Below, piece by piece: positions 22,751 to 34,353 of a stretch of DNA of 64,000 nucleotides. Numbering within the stretch: the first letter of the stretch is position 1; each line of letters begins with the position of its first letter. The DNA comes from Dioscorea cayenensis subsp. rotundata (taxonomy: Eukaryota > Streptophyta > Magnoliopsida > Dioscoreales > Dioscoreaceae): assembly GCF_009730915.1 (NCBI RefSeq), contig NC_052495.1, positions 124,001 to 188,000 of the forward strand, written 5' to 3'. Both the position numbers and the translations under genes were made by a program. The notes beneath the pieces were generated by a model, which was not told the DNA's origin, ran no database searches, and worked only from the letters and a program-made list of their open reading frames with translations.

Positions 22751-25700
22751 TCCCCGTGGGGGGTTTATTGGCATATATTTATCAACTCACCGTGCCACCC
22801 ATTGATAGTTTGATTAATCTCTGAAAGTTTTTTATTTTTTAGAAGGAGGATGAAGCAAGGGCTAAAAGGGCTCTTGTTGTTCTTTCTGATCTTCACCGAT
22901 GCAGGGTGTGGTTTGATGATCGGACATCCAATGCCATTTGCACTGCATGTTTTCACTCATCGTCTAGGTTTTTATTGTGTCTAGTTTTGCATGTCAATTA
23001 ACTGTGGTTTTGTACTCATTCAAGTTTCTGTAATCAGGATTTTGATATCTGCTCTTTCATTCTTATGAACAAGTTGAAGAAGAAGAGGATGACAGTGATA
23101 ATTCCAGAAGTGAGGATGACACAACTAATCAAAATGCCCAGATTATTCTTAGTAGAGAAGCTGTTTACAAGGTCTTAAAATTCTATTCCTCTTATTTTTT
23201 TTTAATAAACAATTGCATCACCGGACATTTCATGTATATTTTTCGTTGAATTCCTGTGTCTCTGCATTATAGCCCAATGTGTGGAAAAGTTTCATAAGTC
23301 TGATCTTCTTTCTTGTGAAAATTCCATTTGCTAAAATTGCTTAAGGGCATTCTTGTGTGAAGATGGCAGGTGTTTGTTCTTACTAAAATGACCATCTATC
23401 ATTTAGCTTGCATCCAAGATATATTAACTAGAGGAGTAGTGCTAATTTTGCTTTGATCAGAAGATGTGAAATTTCTTCAAAGGCTTATTTTGACTGAATA
23501 GGAACTATAATATTTTAATCCATTTTGGCAACTAATAGCTTGGGATCAAGTTTTTTTGGGCAGTAAGAAAATCATGGTTCATGCTTGATAAATGGATGAG
23601 GCTTGCTCATCTGGAATCCAAAATCATTGTACTTAAAGGACCTTGAAAATGGATTATTTGTTGGATATGTTAGCATGTAAAATACATTTTTCAGGAAGAT
23701 CAAAGGTACAACGATGCTGGAAATGTAAAAAGATGTAAAAATTCTGAGGGAAAAATGTGATTGTAAATGTGGAAATGTTTTATTTTTGTTTTGGCCTTCA
23801 ATGGGAATTGTAGGCAAGGATAATCCATGACAGTCATGTCTTGTGAGTTTGGATAAAAAAAGGAATCACGCGTATGTTACCAGGTTCAAATAGGTTAAAT
23901 ATGGTTAACAGTACCAACATGTATATAGTATTTTTATTTCTGGATCATATATTGAATAAATTATCCTTTAATATATTTTAATGCAGATGTATATGCTTAG
24001 AATTCTTGCATGCGTGATTGCTCTCTTATTCAAGGTTTTTTGAAGATTGTGGCATTATGTTTTTGTAGACATCTTGGCAGTTATCACTTGGTAACTGCCT
24101 ATGGAATTTTGCCTTGACAACAAGAGGTTAAACCATGAAGTTCTTTCTCTGGAATTTCTGTTGAAGATGGTGTGCGAATTAAAAAAAAATTAATTACTGC
24201 ATTTTTTAGGGTGCCCTTTTTTTTTTCTTCCAAGACATGAGTTTTTCTATTGTACCCCTTATCTACTTTATGACTGAAATTCAAGCACATCGCAAAGGCA
24301 CTACTTCCAGCAAGAAAAAGAAGAAGGCGAAGTTGCAGCGTGTTGCTCGTAACATGAAAAAGTAGCAACGCATTTCATCAGAGAATAACAATTCAAATTA
24401 GTATTCACCACTTGCTCATCTATAGGATGCACAAGTTAGTGGATTATTATATTTGAATTCTTAGCTTTGATTCAGCTTGCTGATTGGCCATATAAATGTT
24501 AATTTTCTTCTAGGGTTTTGTAGAGAAATTGTTCTCTCGTCTTCAGAAATGCAATGAACGGTTTGAGGTATTAGTCTTGATTTTATAAAATGATTTTTAA
24601 ATTGAAGATTAGTAAATGATGTGGCACTATACTCACTAATCAAATTGTTGACTACGTTGAAAATCACATCAAAAGTTTGTTTTGCTCTAGGAAGATATGG
24701 TTTATAAAAGCTCACTATTTTACTGCTTAATGAAATTCAAACTTAAGTATGAATGCCTTTTTTTTCTTCTTGTTTTGATACCTCCCTAAAAATTATTCTA
24801 CTGCAATTTCACACATGACTTTGAGATATTCAATAAGACTCCTTCGCTTAGTATTCTTTTTGAAGGTCTCTTAATCCTTTTTCAATTTGTTATTTATTTT
24901 TTTATGTATCACAAAGTTTAAGTTAATGGGGTTTGTGTAGTGTATAATGTTTGTTTGTGTATAGTGTGCGCATGAATGTCCTCCACTTAGTACCCTGAGT
25001 ATCGTAACAATCCTACGCTGAAAAATATTTTATATTATTTTCCTTCTCTGAAAGAGGAAGTTTTCATTTTTGTTAGAATCTGTGAATGTTGCTTATGTTC
25101 AAATATCAGTATTTCATTATGTGGTTTCATTTCGATATGGTGTAAAAGCAATAATGATTATCTATTGTATAGAACCCCAAAGAATTTGTGAGGCACAATA
25201 TACTTCAAGTCAATCCATAATTTTGGCATAAATAATTTTATGGAAGCATGTCAATTAGGAATTTATTTCATCAGTTATGAATCATGAAAGCCTGTTGATA
25301 TGGAAGCCTTTTACTATCTATAGTGACAGGACTTGCTAAAATCTTTTTGGCCAATAATACTCTTCACATTATGCTTTTGCAATACTGATATGTAATTTTA
25401 TGGAATTACCTATTGTTTTTTGCCTAATGCTTGATAAAAGAATATATGCATTTTGGTGTTTATGATTATATGTTAACATGTCTATCAGTGTTTGATTCAT
25501 TTACTTCAAAATTTTTATCAGGCCCTCGCTTTTTTTAAATATTCTTTCGAACAATTGAACTGTTGCATCAAGTTGTAGGATGTTTCTCCAATCAGTTGGT
25601 TAGCTCTCCTATTTGGACACATATGCTTCTATCAAAAGTCGGACTCATTTTTAGTTGTAATTTTTTTCATGTTTGATACAAATAGTCATTCTGCTTTCGA

Positions 25701-26150
25701 AGAAAATTTGTTTACATTTTAGGTTAAGATGATGATGTTTGAAAGTAATCGCTAGAACTGTGGGGATGCATCGATTAATCCTACTAAATTTCTACCCATT
25801 TCTTCAAAAATACATTAAGGTAGGGTAGGCTACCAATGGCCTTCTCAATTCTGGTTTATAAAGCTTCAGCTCATGATATTATTTATATTTTTCCGTGCTC
25901 ATCAACGTGATGTCACAACTCGCTTGCTGCAGCGAGTGCAGAGCTTTGCCATGATATGGTTTTCTTCAATCATCTTCTAATTTGGAATCTTTTTCATAAT
26001 AATGTACATATATTTGTAGTATTAATTTTTTTTTATGATTAGGTGCCTCCTGATGCGGTTGAACCATTGTTCAGACAAAAAGTAGATCAATTTGTTCATA
26101 ATCGTTCTCGTACAGAGGTCTTGCACAAAATCCACTAGCCCTGTTATGGT

Positions 26151-26502
26151 TGTTCGGGACGTAGTGGCTCCGGACCATAGTCACACATCGCCTGTAGGAG
26201 CCAATCTCTCTAGTCTTATATATCCTTACCCAACCTTCCCTATAACTCGAGTTATGGAGAAGTTAGGATGGTGGGTCCTTATATTAATATGGTATCAGAG
26301 CTATATGGTTGTGATTGGCCAGTTCTAGGATCTTAGGTCCCTCATCCGCTATGGGCGCGGGGGTGTTCGGGACGTAGTGGCTCAGGACCATAGTCCCACA
26401 TTGCCTGTGGGAGACAATCCCTTTGGTCTTATATACTCTTACCAAACCTTCCCTATAACTTGAGTTATGGAGAAGTTAGGGTGGTGGGTTCCTGTATTAA
26501 CA
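26151..26502 (+). mobile_element. TRIM retroelement, copy 2 (same family)
   Basis: A 352-bp element: 139-bp LTRs at 26151-26289 and 26364-26502, starting TGTTCGGGACG and ending ATTAACA (5' copy ATTAATA). The primer-binding site TGGTATCAGAGC (26290-26301) follows directly after the first LTR. A G-rich tract (GGGCGCGGGGG) precedes the second. Target duplication ATGGT at 26146-26150 and 26503-26507; the parent intron has one ATGGT at the equivalent place (near 43826). The two LTRs differ at roughly fifteen positions by eye, so the insertion is not very recent, or the element evolves fast. Internal region ~74 bp, non-coding. Confidence 0.94.
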
Positions 26503-26744
26503 ATGGTTGCTACCATTTGATTGTCAGTGGTTTTGAAATTTTATATGACATTAGTGCGCAAGTGATATTGTTTTTTTTCCTCTTTTCTCATGCAATTGCT
26601 GTTGGACTGAATGTTGTAAGGGAGATCTGCCTGCGAATGCCTTTGGTGTGTCTTCATTTTATATTCTAGCTTTATAGTTTGAATATCGCTATTGTGCACA
26701 TTGATTCGCATAACATGCATAATTTGTATCATGAGTACTTTATA

Positions 26745-27051
26745 GGTATAATACCCGAATTGGTCCCTCTACTTTTCTCTCTCTCTTCTCTTTTGGTCCC
26801 TCTACTCAGAAATGCGCCCCACTAATCCCTCTATTTTTGAAAATAACCCAATTTAGTCCATCTACCCTTAATTGTTTCTCATCTAGTCCCTCTACTCTTA
26901 AAAATACACCCAATAATTAACCTATTTTAGAGTAGAAGGGACTAAGTAGAACCATTTTCAAGAGTAGAGGGACTATTTGAGAGTATTTCAGAATAGAGAG
27001 ACCAAAAGGAAAGAGAGAGAAAAGTAGAGGGATCAATTCGAGTATTATACC
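26745..27051. mobile_element. Mutator-like MITE with 9-bp target duplication
   Basis: A 307-bp inverted-repeat element. Ends read GGTATAATACCCGAATTGGT and, at the right, AATTCGAGTATTATACC. The arms extend deep inward (GGTCCCTCTACTTTTCTC against GAGAAAAGTAGAGGGATC). The 9-bp sequence TACTTTATA occurs at 26736-26744 and 27052-27060, but once in the parent SDA1 intron (near 44056). A 9-bp duplication with long terminal repeats is typical of non-autonomous Mutator-superfamily elements. It inserted after the SDA1 duplication. Confidence 0.92.
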
Positions 27052-27589
27052 TACTTTATAACAATTTTAGGTTGTTACCTCATCTTTAATTGTCTTGAAG
27101 TGTATTACCTTGTTTTGGTTTTCTCTCTTTAGTAATCAAGTGTGAAATAGGGCATCGTGAAGGATGTGGTCAATGAAAAATTTGTCTGCAGGCAGAAAAA
27201 ATGTGTAAACATCAATGACATCATTTATTCTACGAACCTTCTGTTTCATATGATTTTTACTTTTCTGTCCTTTCAGTTAATGAATGAAGACCTTCTTCAA
27301 GATCTTGTCCAGTACAAGAAGTCGCATGAAAAAGCAATTTCAACCGCTTCTCGCTCCTTGATCATGCTATTCAGAGAGGCTTTATTGGCACATTTATAGT
27401 TCATTTATTACATGGAGATATTATGATCTTTATATGAAGAAAATGCTTTTTAATTGAATGCAGATCTGTCCTTCTCTATTGGTTAAAAAAGACAGGGGCC
27501 GGCCTACTAACCCAAAAGCAAAGCCAAAAGCATTTGGAGAAGTCAACACCAACAACTCCAATTCATCAACCCCTATTGGTTCTACTAGA

Positions 27590-29213
27590 TCGGCTCCATC
27601 ACTTCACGTGCTCCTCACTGCTCGATCACATCATCTTCAGCTGATTCAAATCATAATGAACAAGTGCAAAACCAAAATAATAGTGCCAGATTAGAGAACG
27701 TTCCCGTAATTACTGAAGCAGAAAATTTAAATGCAGGTTCGTTTCATATCTTCAATCTTAATCATAATTTATTATATTTGCCTTAATGTTCTTATTTTCT
27801 ACTAATATGTAGTTGATAGAAATGGGCAACAAAAAAAAAGAGGTCGAACTACTTTGAAAGACTTGTGGTCATTACCACCAGAAGAGAGGATTGTGGTGAG
27901 TGCAAATCATTTGGGACAACCAATTGGGCCCGAAGCACAACTACAGGCTGGATTTCTCGGCATGCTTGCTCGAATTGGTCAACAAATTGGCATCCATTAT
28001 CAGAGTTGGCATAAAGTGCCAAAAACATTAAAGGATGAATTGTTCAAATTTATTGAGGTAAACCCACATAATTGAATTGTTCAAATGTTATTTCTATAAA
28101 TATACAAACATCAAGGTACATTAATAAACAAAATTGTTTATAATGTCTTCAACTAATTACGATTTGCTCTTGAGATTTCAAAAGAGTATGTGCTCAAGTC
28201 TCTGGGGAAGAAATGGAGAGATTACAAGCATGATTTAAAAAAGCGTCATTTCAAACGAGAATATGGTTTGCAAGTGAACAAAGATAAACATCCAAATGCA
28301 ACCATTAGATGGCAATGGGAACAATTAGTCAATTATTGGTATTCAAATAAAGGAGAGGTATGAATATGTATTTTACTTATTTTACTAAAATTATCATATC
28401 TTTCTTATTTCTAAGTTACTATACATGTCATTATGTAGGATTCAAAAAGACTTGGGGTTGCTAGCAGAAAACAACAAAAATATACTCATACCTCTGGATC
28501 AAAAAGCTTTTCTAGAAAGGAAAAGGAAATGGTAAGCAAATATATATTACGAATGAAATTGTTAGTGTGAGTTAAAAATGTTGTGTTTTTTTTTACTTTC
28601 GTTTGCATTTTAATGATGTCTTCAAGTTTATCTCTTGATGTTTGTGATTCAAACAATTTTTTTGTTTAAACACTTGTAGGAGGTTCACATTGGAAGAAAA
28701 GTAGGGCGTCTCAAATTTTCTAAAGCAACTCATACCAAAAAGGATGGTTCTCACATGAATGTGGAAACTAAACAAATTATGGTCATAATTATGTCTTAAG
28801 TATTCCTTATTTCGTAATTTGGTGCGAAATATATGACTACCTTAAAATATTTTTTTCATTATATACAGGTTAAAGCAAATGAGAAGTTAGCTGAATGTGA
28901 AATAGTAGATGAGGATATGCAAATTGTTGAAACTGAAATTCTAACACAAGTTATTGGAAAAGAACGATGTGGGCAAGTAAGAGTGCTTGGATTGGGTCCA
29001 ACACTCAAAACTTATTATGGGGGTACGACTAGCAGAACTTCTACTACCTCAAGCGCCCAATCAAGTGAGTTTGTTGAGCGGTTTAATCAAATGGAACAAC
29101 AAATGCAACAATTGAAAGAGGAGCGAGAGCAAGAACGTGCACAACGTGAGGAAGAACGTGCACAAGAATGTGCTCGATATAATGCTCTTCTTGGGTTTTT
29201 ACAAACTCGATAA
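27590..29213 (+). CDS. Plant transposase-associated protein (Ptta/En/Spm, Transposase_24 type), partial
   Basis: Exons supported by GT-AG borders and protein continuity: ~27590-27736, ~27812-28057, ~28160-28357, ~28440-28532, ~28681-28790 and ~28870-29213. Recognisable stretches are GRTTLKDLWSLPPEERIVV, LGMLARIGQQIGIHYQSW, EYVLKSLGKKWRDYKHDLKK, WEQLVNYWYS and EVHIGRKVGRLKF. The C-terminus is a coiled coil (EQQMQQLKEEREQERAQREE) ending NALLGFLQTR before the TAA. These are hallmarks of the second ORF carried by plant CACTA elements, separate from the catalytic TNPD-type transposase. No start codon can be placed; the 5' part is lost at the junction with SDA1. The frame is open in each exon, so decay is limited. 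It is not in frame with the SDA1 exon it abuts. Confidence 0.75.
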
Positions 29214-29639
29214 CCTGGAGTTATTATCCCTGAGTTGACACAGCTGGCTCAACTTCTCAGTCACAGGTATATCGAAAGTGGCAATGTTACTATGTTTGTA
29301 TCTATTTGTTATAATTTTAAAAACATTATGGAATCTTTTCTTATTAATTTTTTTTTAATTGCAGAATCAGCCTTCTGGAGATGAGTAGTGGCATTCATCA
29401 AGCTATGGAGGATTTTTATTTATCTTTGTTTTCTTTTGTATTATTTGGAGGAACACAAGAATCACAAACCCAATTATGTGCTAATTAATATCGAAGACTT
29501 TTGTAACTTCTAATTGGTTTGAAATTATTAAATATCAACTATTGTGTTTTGGTGCATAGATAACTATGTGACTATTCTTATCTTGAATGTTAATTGCATT
29601 GTCTTTGTAGTACCATTGTTTTTTGTAAAAAAGCGCATA

Positions 29640-30301
29640 AATAAAAGTGCAGAATCGAGGAACTATATTCAAAATAAATTTAGCGGCGTTTCAACTCAAA
29701 ACGACGGGAAACACATCATTTTACTAGTGTTTATTCAGGAAAACGCCGTTATATAGTGGCATTTTATTACATAAACTCCGGTAAAAATAATTAACATTAT
29801 TTAGAAGATGGAAACGTTACTGGCATTTATCCTTAAAATGCCGGTAATATAGTGCCATTTCTTAAATAACGCCTCCGAATAGCGGCGATTATATAAATAA
29901 ACACCACTAACTTAGTGCCGTTTAACATTAAAAACGGCAGTAACTTAGTGGCATTTATTTATATAAACGCCGCTAATTTACATTTTTTAAAATTTACAAA
30001 CCACACTTTCGCACGGTGTTCATTCTAATGATCGCCACTATAATAGCGGCGTTTATTTTCAAAACGTCATTATTTTGATGCTCATTTATGTATACTTTGC
30101 TTCCAATTTTGCCGGTATTTTATAAATAAACGCCGCTAACATGACGGTGTTTATTTTGTAGAATGCCGCTAAAATACCGACGTTCTCTTTAGCGGCACTA
30201 CTCGCGGCGTTTATTATAAACACCGGCCATTAATTTAGGGCATTTATAAATGCCGTGAAAAGCCGATAACAATGCCACTGAAAGCCCCATATGGTGTAGT
30301 G
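29640..30301. repeat. CACTA subterminal repeats
   Basis: Many short direct and inverted copies of motifs such as AGCGGCGTTTAT, AACGCCGCTAA and TAGTGCCGTTT, about every 30-60 bp up to the terminus. Such arrays near CACTA ends are the binding sites of the element's TNPA-type protein. Confidence 0.85.
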
Positions 30302-30976
30302 TGGTTTCCATCTAATCATGTTGAATTAAGAGAAAATAAGTATCTTATCCAAAACTTCATTATTATCATGATAGAATTAAATGGGAAATGATGGAGAGAA
30401 TGAGGTACACCATTAAATCAATCTTTATTTGTGGGATTAAGGGAATCTATATATATTATATAACATTATTAGTCTTATCAATCAATCTCTTTAAACAATG
30501 AATCCTTGAAAAATCTCTCTCAATGCATATCAATTATATATATGGAAAACTAGTAAGCATACATAAAAAGAAGCTAAAGAATGAAAAGGACGCCACCTTG
30601 ATTAGCATCAGTGTCTTCTTGTGAGAATCTATCCTTGAAACAGAAAACTCTTTTTTCAGTGAAGGATAGATTTCTTTGAAGGTACTTCTTCAGTTGTTAT
30701 CTATCTATATATATCATATGTGTATACCTATTAATATTATTGCATTTAAGTATCTTTAGTGGTGTTCCCTTTAGGTCATATCAAATGGGGGCCTCTCCTC
30801 AAAACCCGGATTATTAAAATAAGCACTACATGTTATATTTTGCTCATTTACATTGTGCATTATGTCATTAATATTTTAATGATATAATATCAATTAAAAT
30901 TTTGGATCATGGCACCAAAAATAAATTACTGATTTTTTTCTGCTTAAAATAACAGAATGTATATGATGCACATCAC

Positions 30977-31007
<31 letters not shown>

Positions 31008-31202
31008 CGAATTAAGCCATTAAAACTTGTTTTAAAGGATCGCAAGTAAAATAAAAATATAATGAAAATCAAAATAAAAAGGGGAAGCCAAAATAGTTTA
31101 ATCTAATGGGGAGTTTATTTATTTATATAATTTATTGATAAAGAAGGCATGTCACGCATTCCGCATTCCGGGCTAGTGCAAGAAAAAATTAATTAGATTT
31201 TA

Positions 31203-31385
31203 GAAGTCATCTCATCTGTTTCAAGAATATTCTCTGGTCTTTCCCTATCATAATCTGACACGTGTCTTCAGATTAGTACTAACTACAACATAAACAAATA
31301 ACATCATAATATGAAGACACGTGTTAGGATGTGATAGGGAAGGACCAAAGAATACCTTGTTTCTAGAATCATGAGAGATCTCACC
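31203..31385. repeat. Inverted-repeat hairpin with CACGTG in each arm
   Basis: Left arm contains CTGGTCTTTCCCTATCATAA then TGACACGTGTCTTCA. Right arm contains TGAAGACACGTGTTAGGATG then TGATAGGGAAGGACCA. Arms are ~75 bp, imperfect, with a ~35-bp loop around 31278-31312. Possibly a small MITE; no target duplication identified. Confidence 0.75.
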
Positions 31386-31725
31386 GTGTGTGAGTTAAGG
31401 TTCAAACTTGTCTCATTAGCAAAAGACACAAACACCTTATATAAGCGACCCAATATCAATAGGCAAAGCAACTATTGGCATAACGAGTTTATAATAAATG
31501 TTTATTTTAGGTTTTCTAGTCCACTGGTTTCTCACCATAGATTTTAAACAAGTTTAGTGTGAGACTACTATAAAAGGGTAGACTGTATCAGCTGATAAAA
31601 AGATAAATCCTTTTCATGTTTGTTTAATTTTTGCACTCAAATCTTTATTATTTTCATCGAGTCTCTGTTATAATTATATTTGTCTTTTAACTTAGGATTA
31701 ACGGTATAAATATAGAAATTAATTA

Positions 31726-32466
31726 GTGTTTGGATGCAATTTTTAGAAAGTAATCATTATCCTGTGGGGGACACCATTAACCCCCATAGGGTAATGAACC
31801 ATTCCCCCCAACCATATTGGGGGAATGAACCATTTCCTCTACAAAATTACTATTATACCCTTATGAAACATGAAAATTACCATTACGCCCTTGTGCAATA
31901 CAAAATTACTATTATACCCTTGTTAAACATTAATTAATAATAATGAAATATATATTTATGATTTCATTATTTTATAAATAGTAATTATTTAAAATAAAGA
32001 TTGTTAGAAATTAATTAAAAATTCTAAGTACGGAATGTAAAAAAGTTATTTGAGATAATTACTAATTTAAAATTAATTAATAATAATAAATTAAATATTT
32101 ATGTTTTAATTATTTTAGAAATGATAATTATTTCAATTAAATATTATTTGAAATTAATTAAAAAAATTTAGTTATGGAATGAAATTAATTATTTAAAATT
32201 AATTTCTAATTAAACATTAATTAATAATAATAAAATAAATATTTGTGTTTGATTATTTTATAAATAATAATTACTTATAAAAAATATCATTTTTTATACA
32301 AGGGGTAAAAATGTAATCTTAGCATAACCCCACTTTTTTCTTTTCCCATTCTCAATGAATTATTTCTCCAACCAAACATTTTTTTTCATTACCATCTCCT
32401 ACCCATTCTTTTCCTCCCTCCTTCATGACTTTATTCCTCCTTATTCCATTACTGTCATCCAAACGT
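31726..32466. mobile_element. Possible AT-rich MITE with GTTTGGATG ends
   Basis: GTGTTTGGATG at 31726 and its inverse CATCCAAACG at 32456-32465 bracket an AT-rich segment. Inside are three related copies of TTAATTAATAATAATAAA-type sequence and matching CCCTTATG / AAGGGGTAAAAATG motifs near the ends. Terminal match is short and no target duplication was found, so the assignment to a hAT-type MITE is tentative. Confidence 0.4.
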
Positions 32467-32615
32467 TATCTTATGCTTTACTTTTGTTTATTATTATTTA
32501 TTATTATTTTAAATTTATTATAATAACTGTAAAAACCATTTTATTCACCCAATAATAACCCTTTATTTGTCTTATCAAATATCAGGGTAGCATAAAATGC
32601 TGAGTGGACACTATA

Positions 32616-33273
32616 AGGAGTTGTTTGGATGGGCTTATCTTAAACCCAGAAGTGATTTTTTATAAGTTAAGCACTTATTGGTTTTAAAAAACATGTTTGT
32701 TTGGGCTTTTGGGTAGAAGCAAAAGCTGTGAAAAAAGCTAAAAAGCTGAAATTCAGCTTTTTTTTCATAAGCTGGCCACCAGGTGCTTCTCAGAAAAGCA
32801 CTTCTGAGAAGCTATTTTTGGGGGTGTAAAATTACAAAATTAGGCTTGACAAATGAATAATTCCCTCATTATTTCTCTCTCTCAACATATATTAGATAAA
32901 TCTCATCCAAATTAATCGAATATATGTGAATATGTGGAATGGTTAGAGCTTGAGTGACATGCTAGTTTTTTTTTAATTTATATTTCATAAAGTGCAGCGA
33001 ATAACTGGAAAGTAATAACCATAAACTATTATAAATAACCAGAAACTGCAGCGAATAACCGGAAACTGCAGCCCATTTTAGTAATTTGTCATTTCCAAAA
33101 GTGATTTTACAATTCTACATCCAAACAACTTCACACATATAAAAGCACTTCTGCATTAACCTATCCAAACATAAAATATAGAAAAACATTTATACTAAAA
33201 GCATTTTTTTTAAAAGTACTTCTATAAAACTTAAAAAAAGCACTTATACTAAAAGCCAATCCAAACAAGGCCT
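32616..33273. mobile_element. Likely hAT-type MITE (TTGTTTGGAT ends)
   Basis: Left end AGGAGTTGTTTGGATGGGCT and right end AGCCAATCCAAACAAGGCCT are imperfect inverted repeats. Subterminal AAGTGCTTTT-like motifs occur in both orientations (AGCACTTCTGAGAAG near 32800; AAAAGCACTTCTGC near 33141). This 'TTTGGAT...AAAGCACTT' type is widespread in plant genomes. The 8-bp target duplication expected for hAT was not found. Confidence 0.55.
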
Positions 33274-34315
33274 AAGTTGATTCAACCACTCAGTTCATCG
33301 GCTGTGAATTCTGTTAAAATAATCTTTGGGTATGTTTTTTAGCCAGGTTTATTTTAACTAAATTTATCTTATATTTAAAAATTTATATATTTTTTAAAGT
33401 TATTATTGTCATTATTTTTAAAAGGCATCATCTATTTTTAAAATGATTGTTTTTGTATTTTATAACAATTTATTATAAAAAAAAATTAAAACCTATTTAG
33501 GCATAAAAAAAGCAATCTCATTCCACTTAAAACCATAATTCTGATCACAATTGAATTTTATGCGCACACATAACCATTCTTAAATTGAATTTAGTAGTAG
33601 TAATAATAATAACAATTATTATTTAACATTGTATAAAGAAAAAAAAAGTTCATATATAAATATAAAAGTTATATATTTATTTTTTACATATTATATATAT
33701 ATATATATAACAGCTAAAATAATATTTATATATATGAGAAAAAAATATTTTTTTTTATGTTTTAACGTTTTCTTCATTAAATTATTTATAAATTAAACCA
33801 AAAATAACTAATTAGTTAATTTGGTTTACAAAAATCTTGTTATTAATAACAATAACAATAACAACAACAATAATAATAATAATTTCAAAATAAATAAACT
33901 TAAAAATTAAAATCCAATAGGTGTCTAAAAAGCAATAAAAGTTGATTAAAAATTTCTTGGGTTGAAGAAAAAGACCCCAAGATGTTATTTTGTGCCACTG
34001 AATGAGCATTTGACTAGATAATTCAAATATCATTTTGGTGAATAAACTTACTTTGTGACCATTGTGATTAATTTAATGAAAAACCAAGTTGATCATAAAT
34101 CTTTTAATTTTATATTATAATTTATGGTAATTTGCATATACCATGTTACTGAGGATGGTAAAAAGTTGAGCATATATAAGTTTACTCAATGTTCGGGGAA
34201 AAACTATAAAATGCTGCATCATGATTCATGTGAGAAGACATAAAATTGAGATGGGAGAAAAGAAAATGTTGTTATTTTTACAAAATACATTAATTGTGAT
34301 GTTTATGTTATCTAG

Positions 34316-34353
<38 letters not shown>

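Larger units (their letters stand above)
20479..27548 (+). pseudogene. SDA1: SDA1 pseudogene (5'- and 3'-truncated duplicate)
   Basis: Collinear with 38708-44553 of the parent SDA1, introns included, so it arose by DNA duplication and not retroposition. It starts inside exon 1 (codon ~65) and ends inside exon 12 just after the codons for KAFGEVN, so it lacks the promoter, start codon, acidic domain and basic tail. Lesions seen: a 1-bp deletion in exon 1 (near 20584), a 1-bp deletion in exon 2 (near 22205), an 8-bp deletion in exon 4, in-frame TAG codons at 24363-24365 and 24423-24425 in exon 5, and lost acceptor AGs before exons 5, 8 and 10. The exon 7 extra base is also found in the parent. 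It carries two TRIM elements and one MITE, listed separately, and a local duplication of exon 2. It is surely non-coding. Confidence 0.95.
27549..30301 (+). mobile_element. CACTA (En/Spm) transposon remnant, right end intact
   Basis: The right terminus at 30284-30301 reads GCCCCATATGGTGTAGTG, the inverse of CACTACACCATATGGGGC, a canonical CACTA end. Inside it are ~650 bp of subterminal repeats and upstream a PTTA-type gene. The left end is missing: homology to SDA1 exon 12 runs straight into internal CACTA sequence at 27548/27549, with no CACTA terminus there. So the element was cut by, or took part in, a rearrangement with the SDA1 duplicate. Confidence 0.85.

Noticed and set aside
27458-27694. 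78-aa frame joining SDA1 exon 12 with transposon sequence
   Set aside because: The SDA1 frame runs into the CACTA segment out of frame with its gene and stops; a chance chimera at a rearrangement junction.
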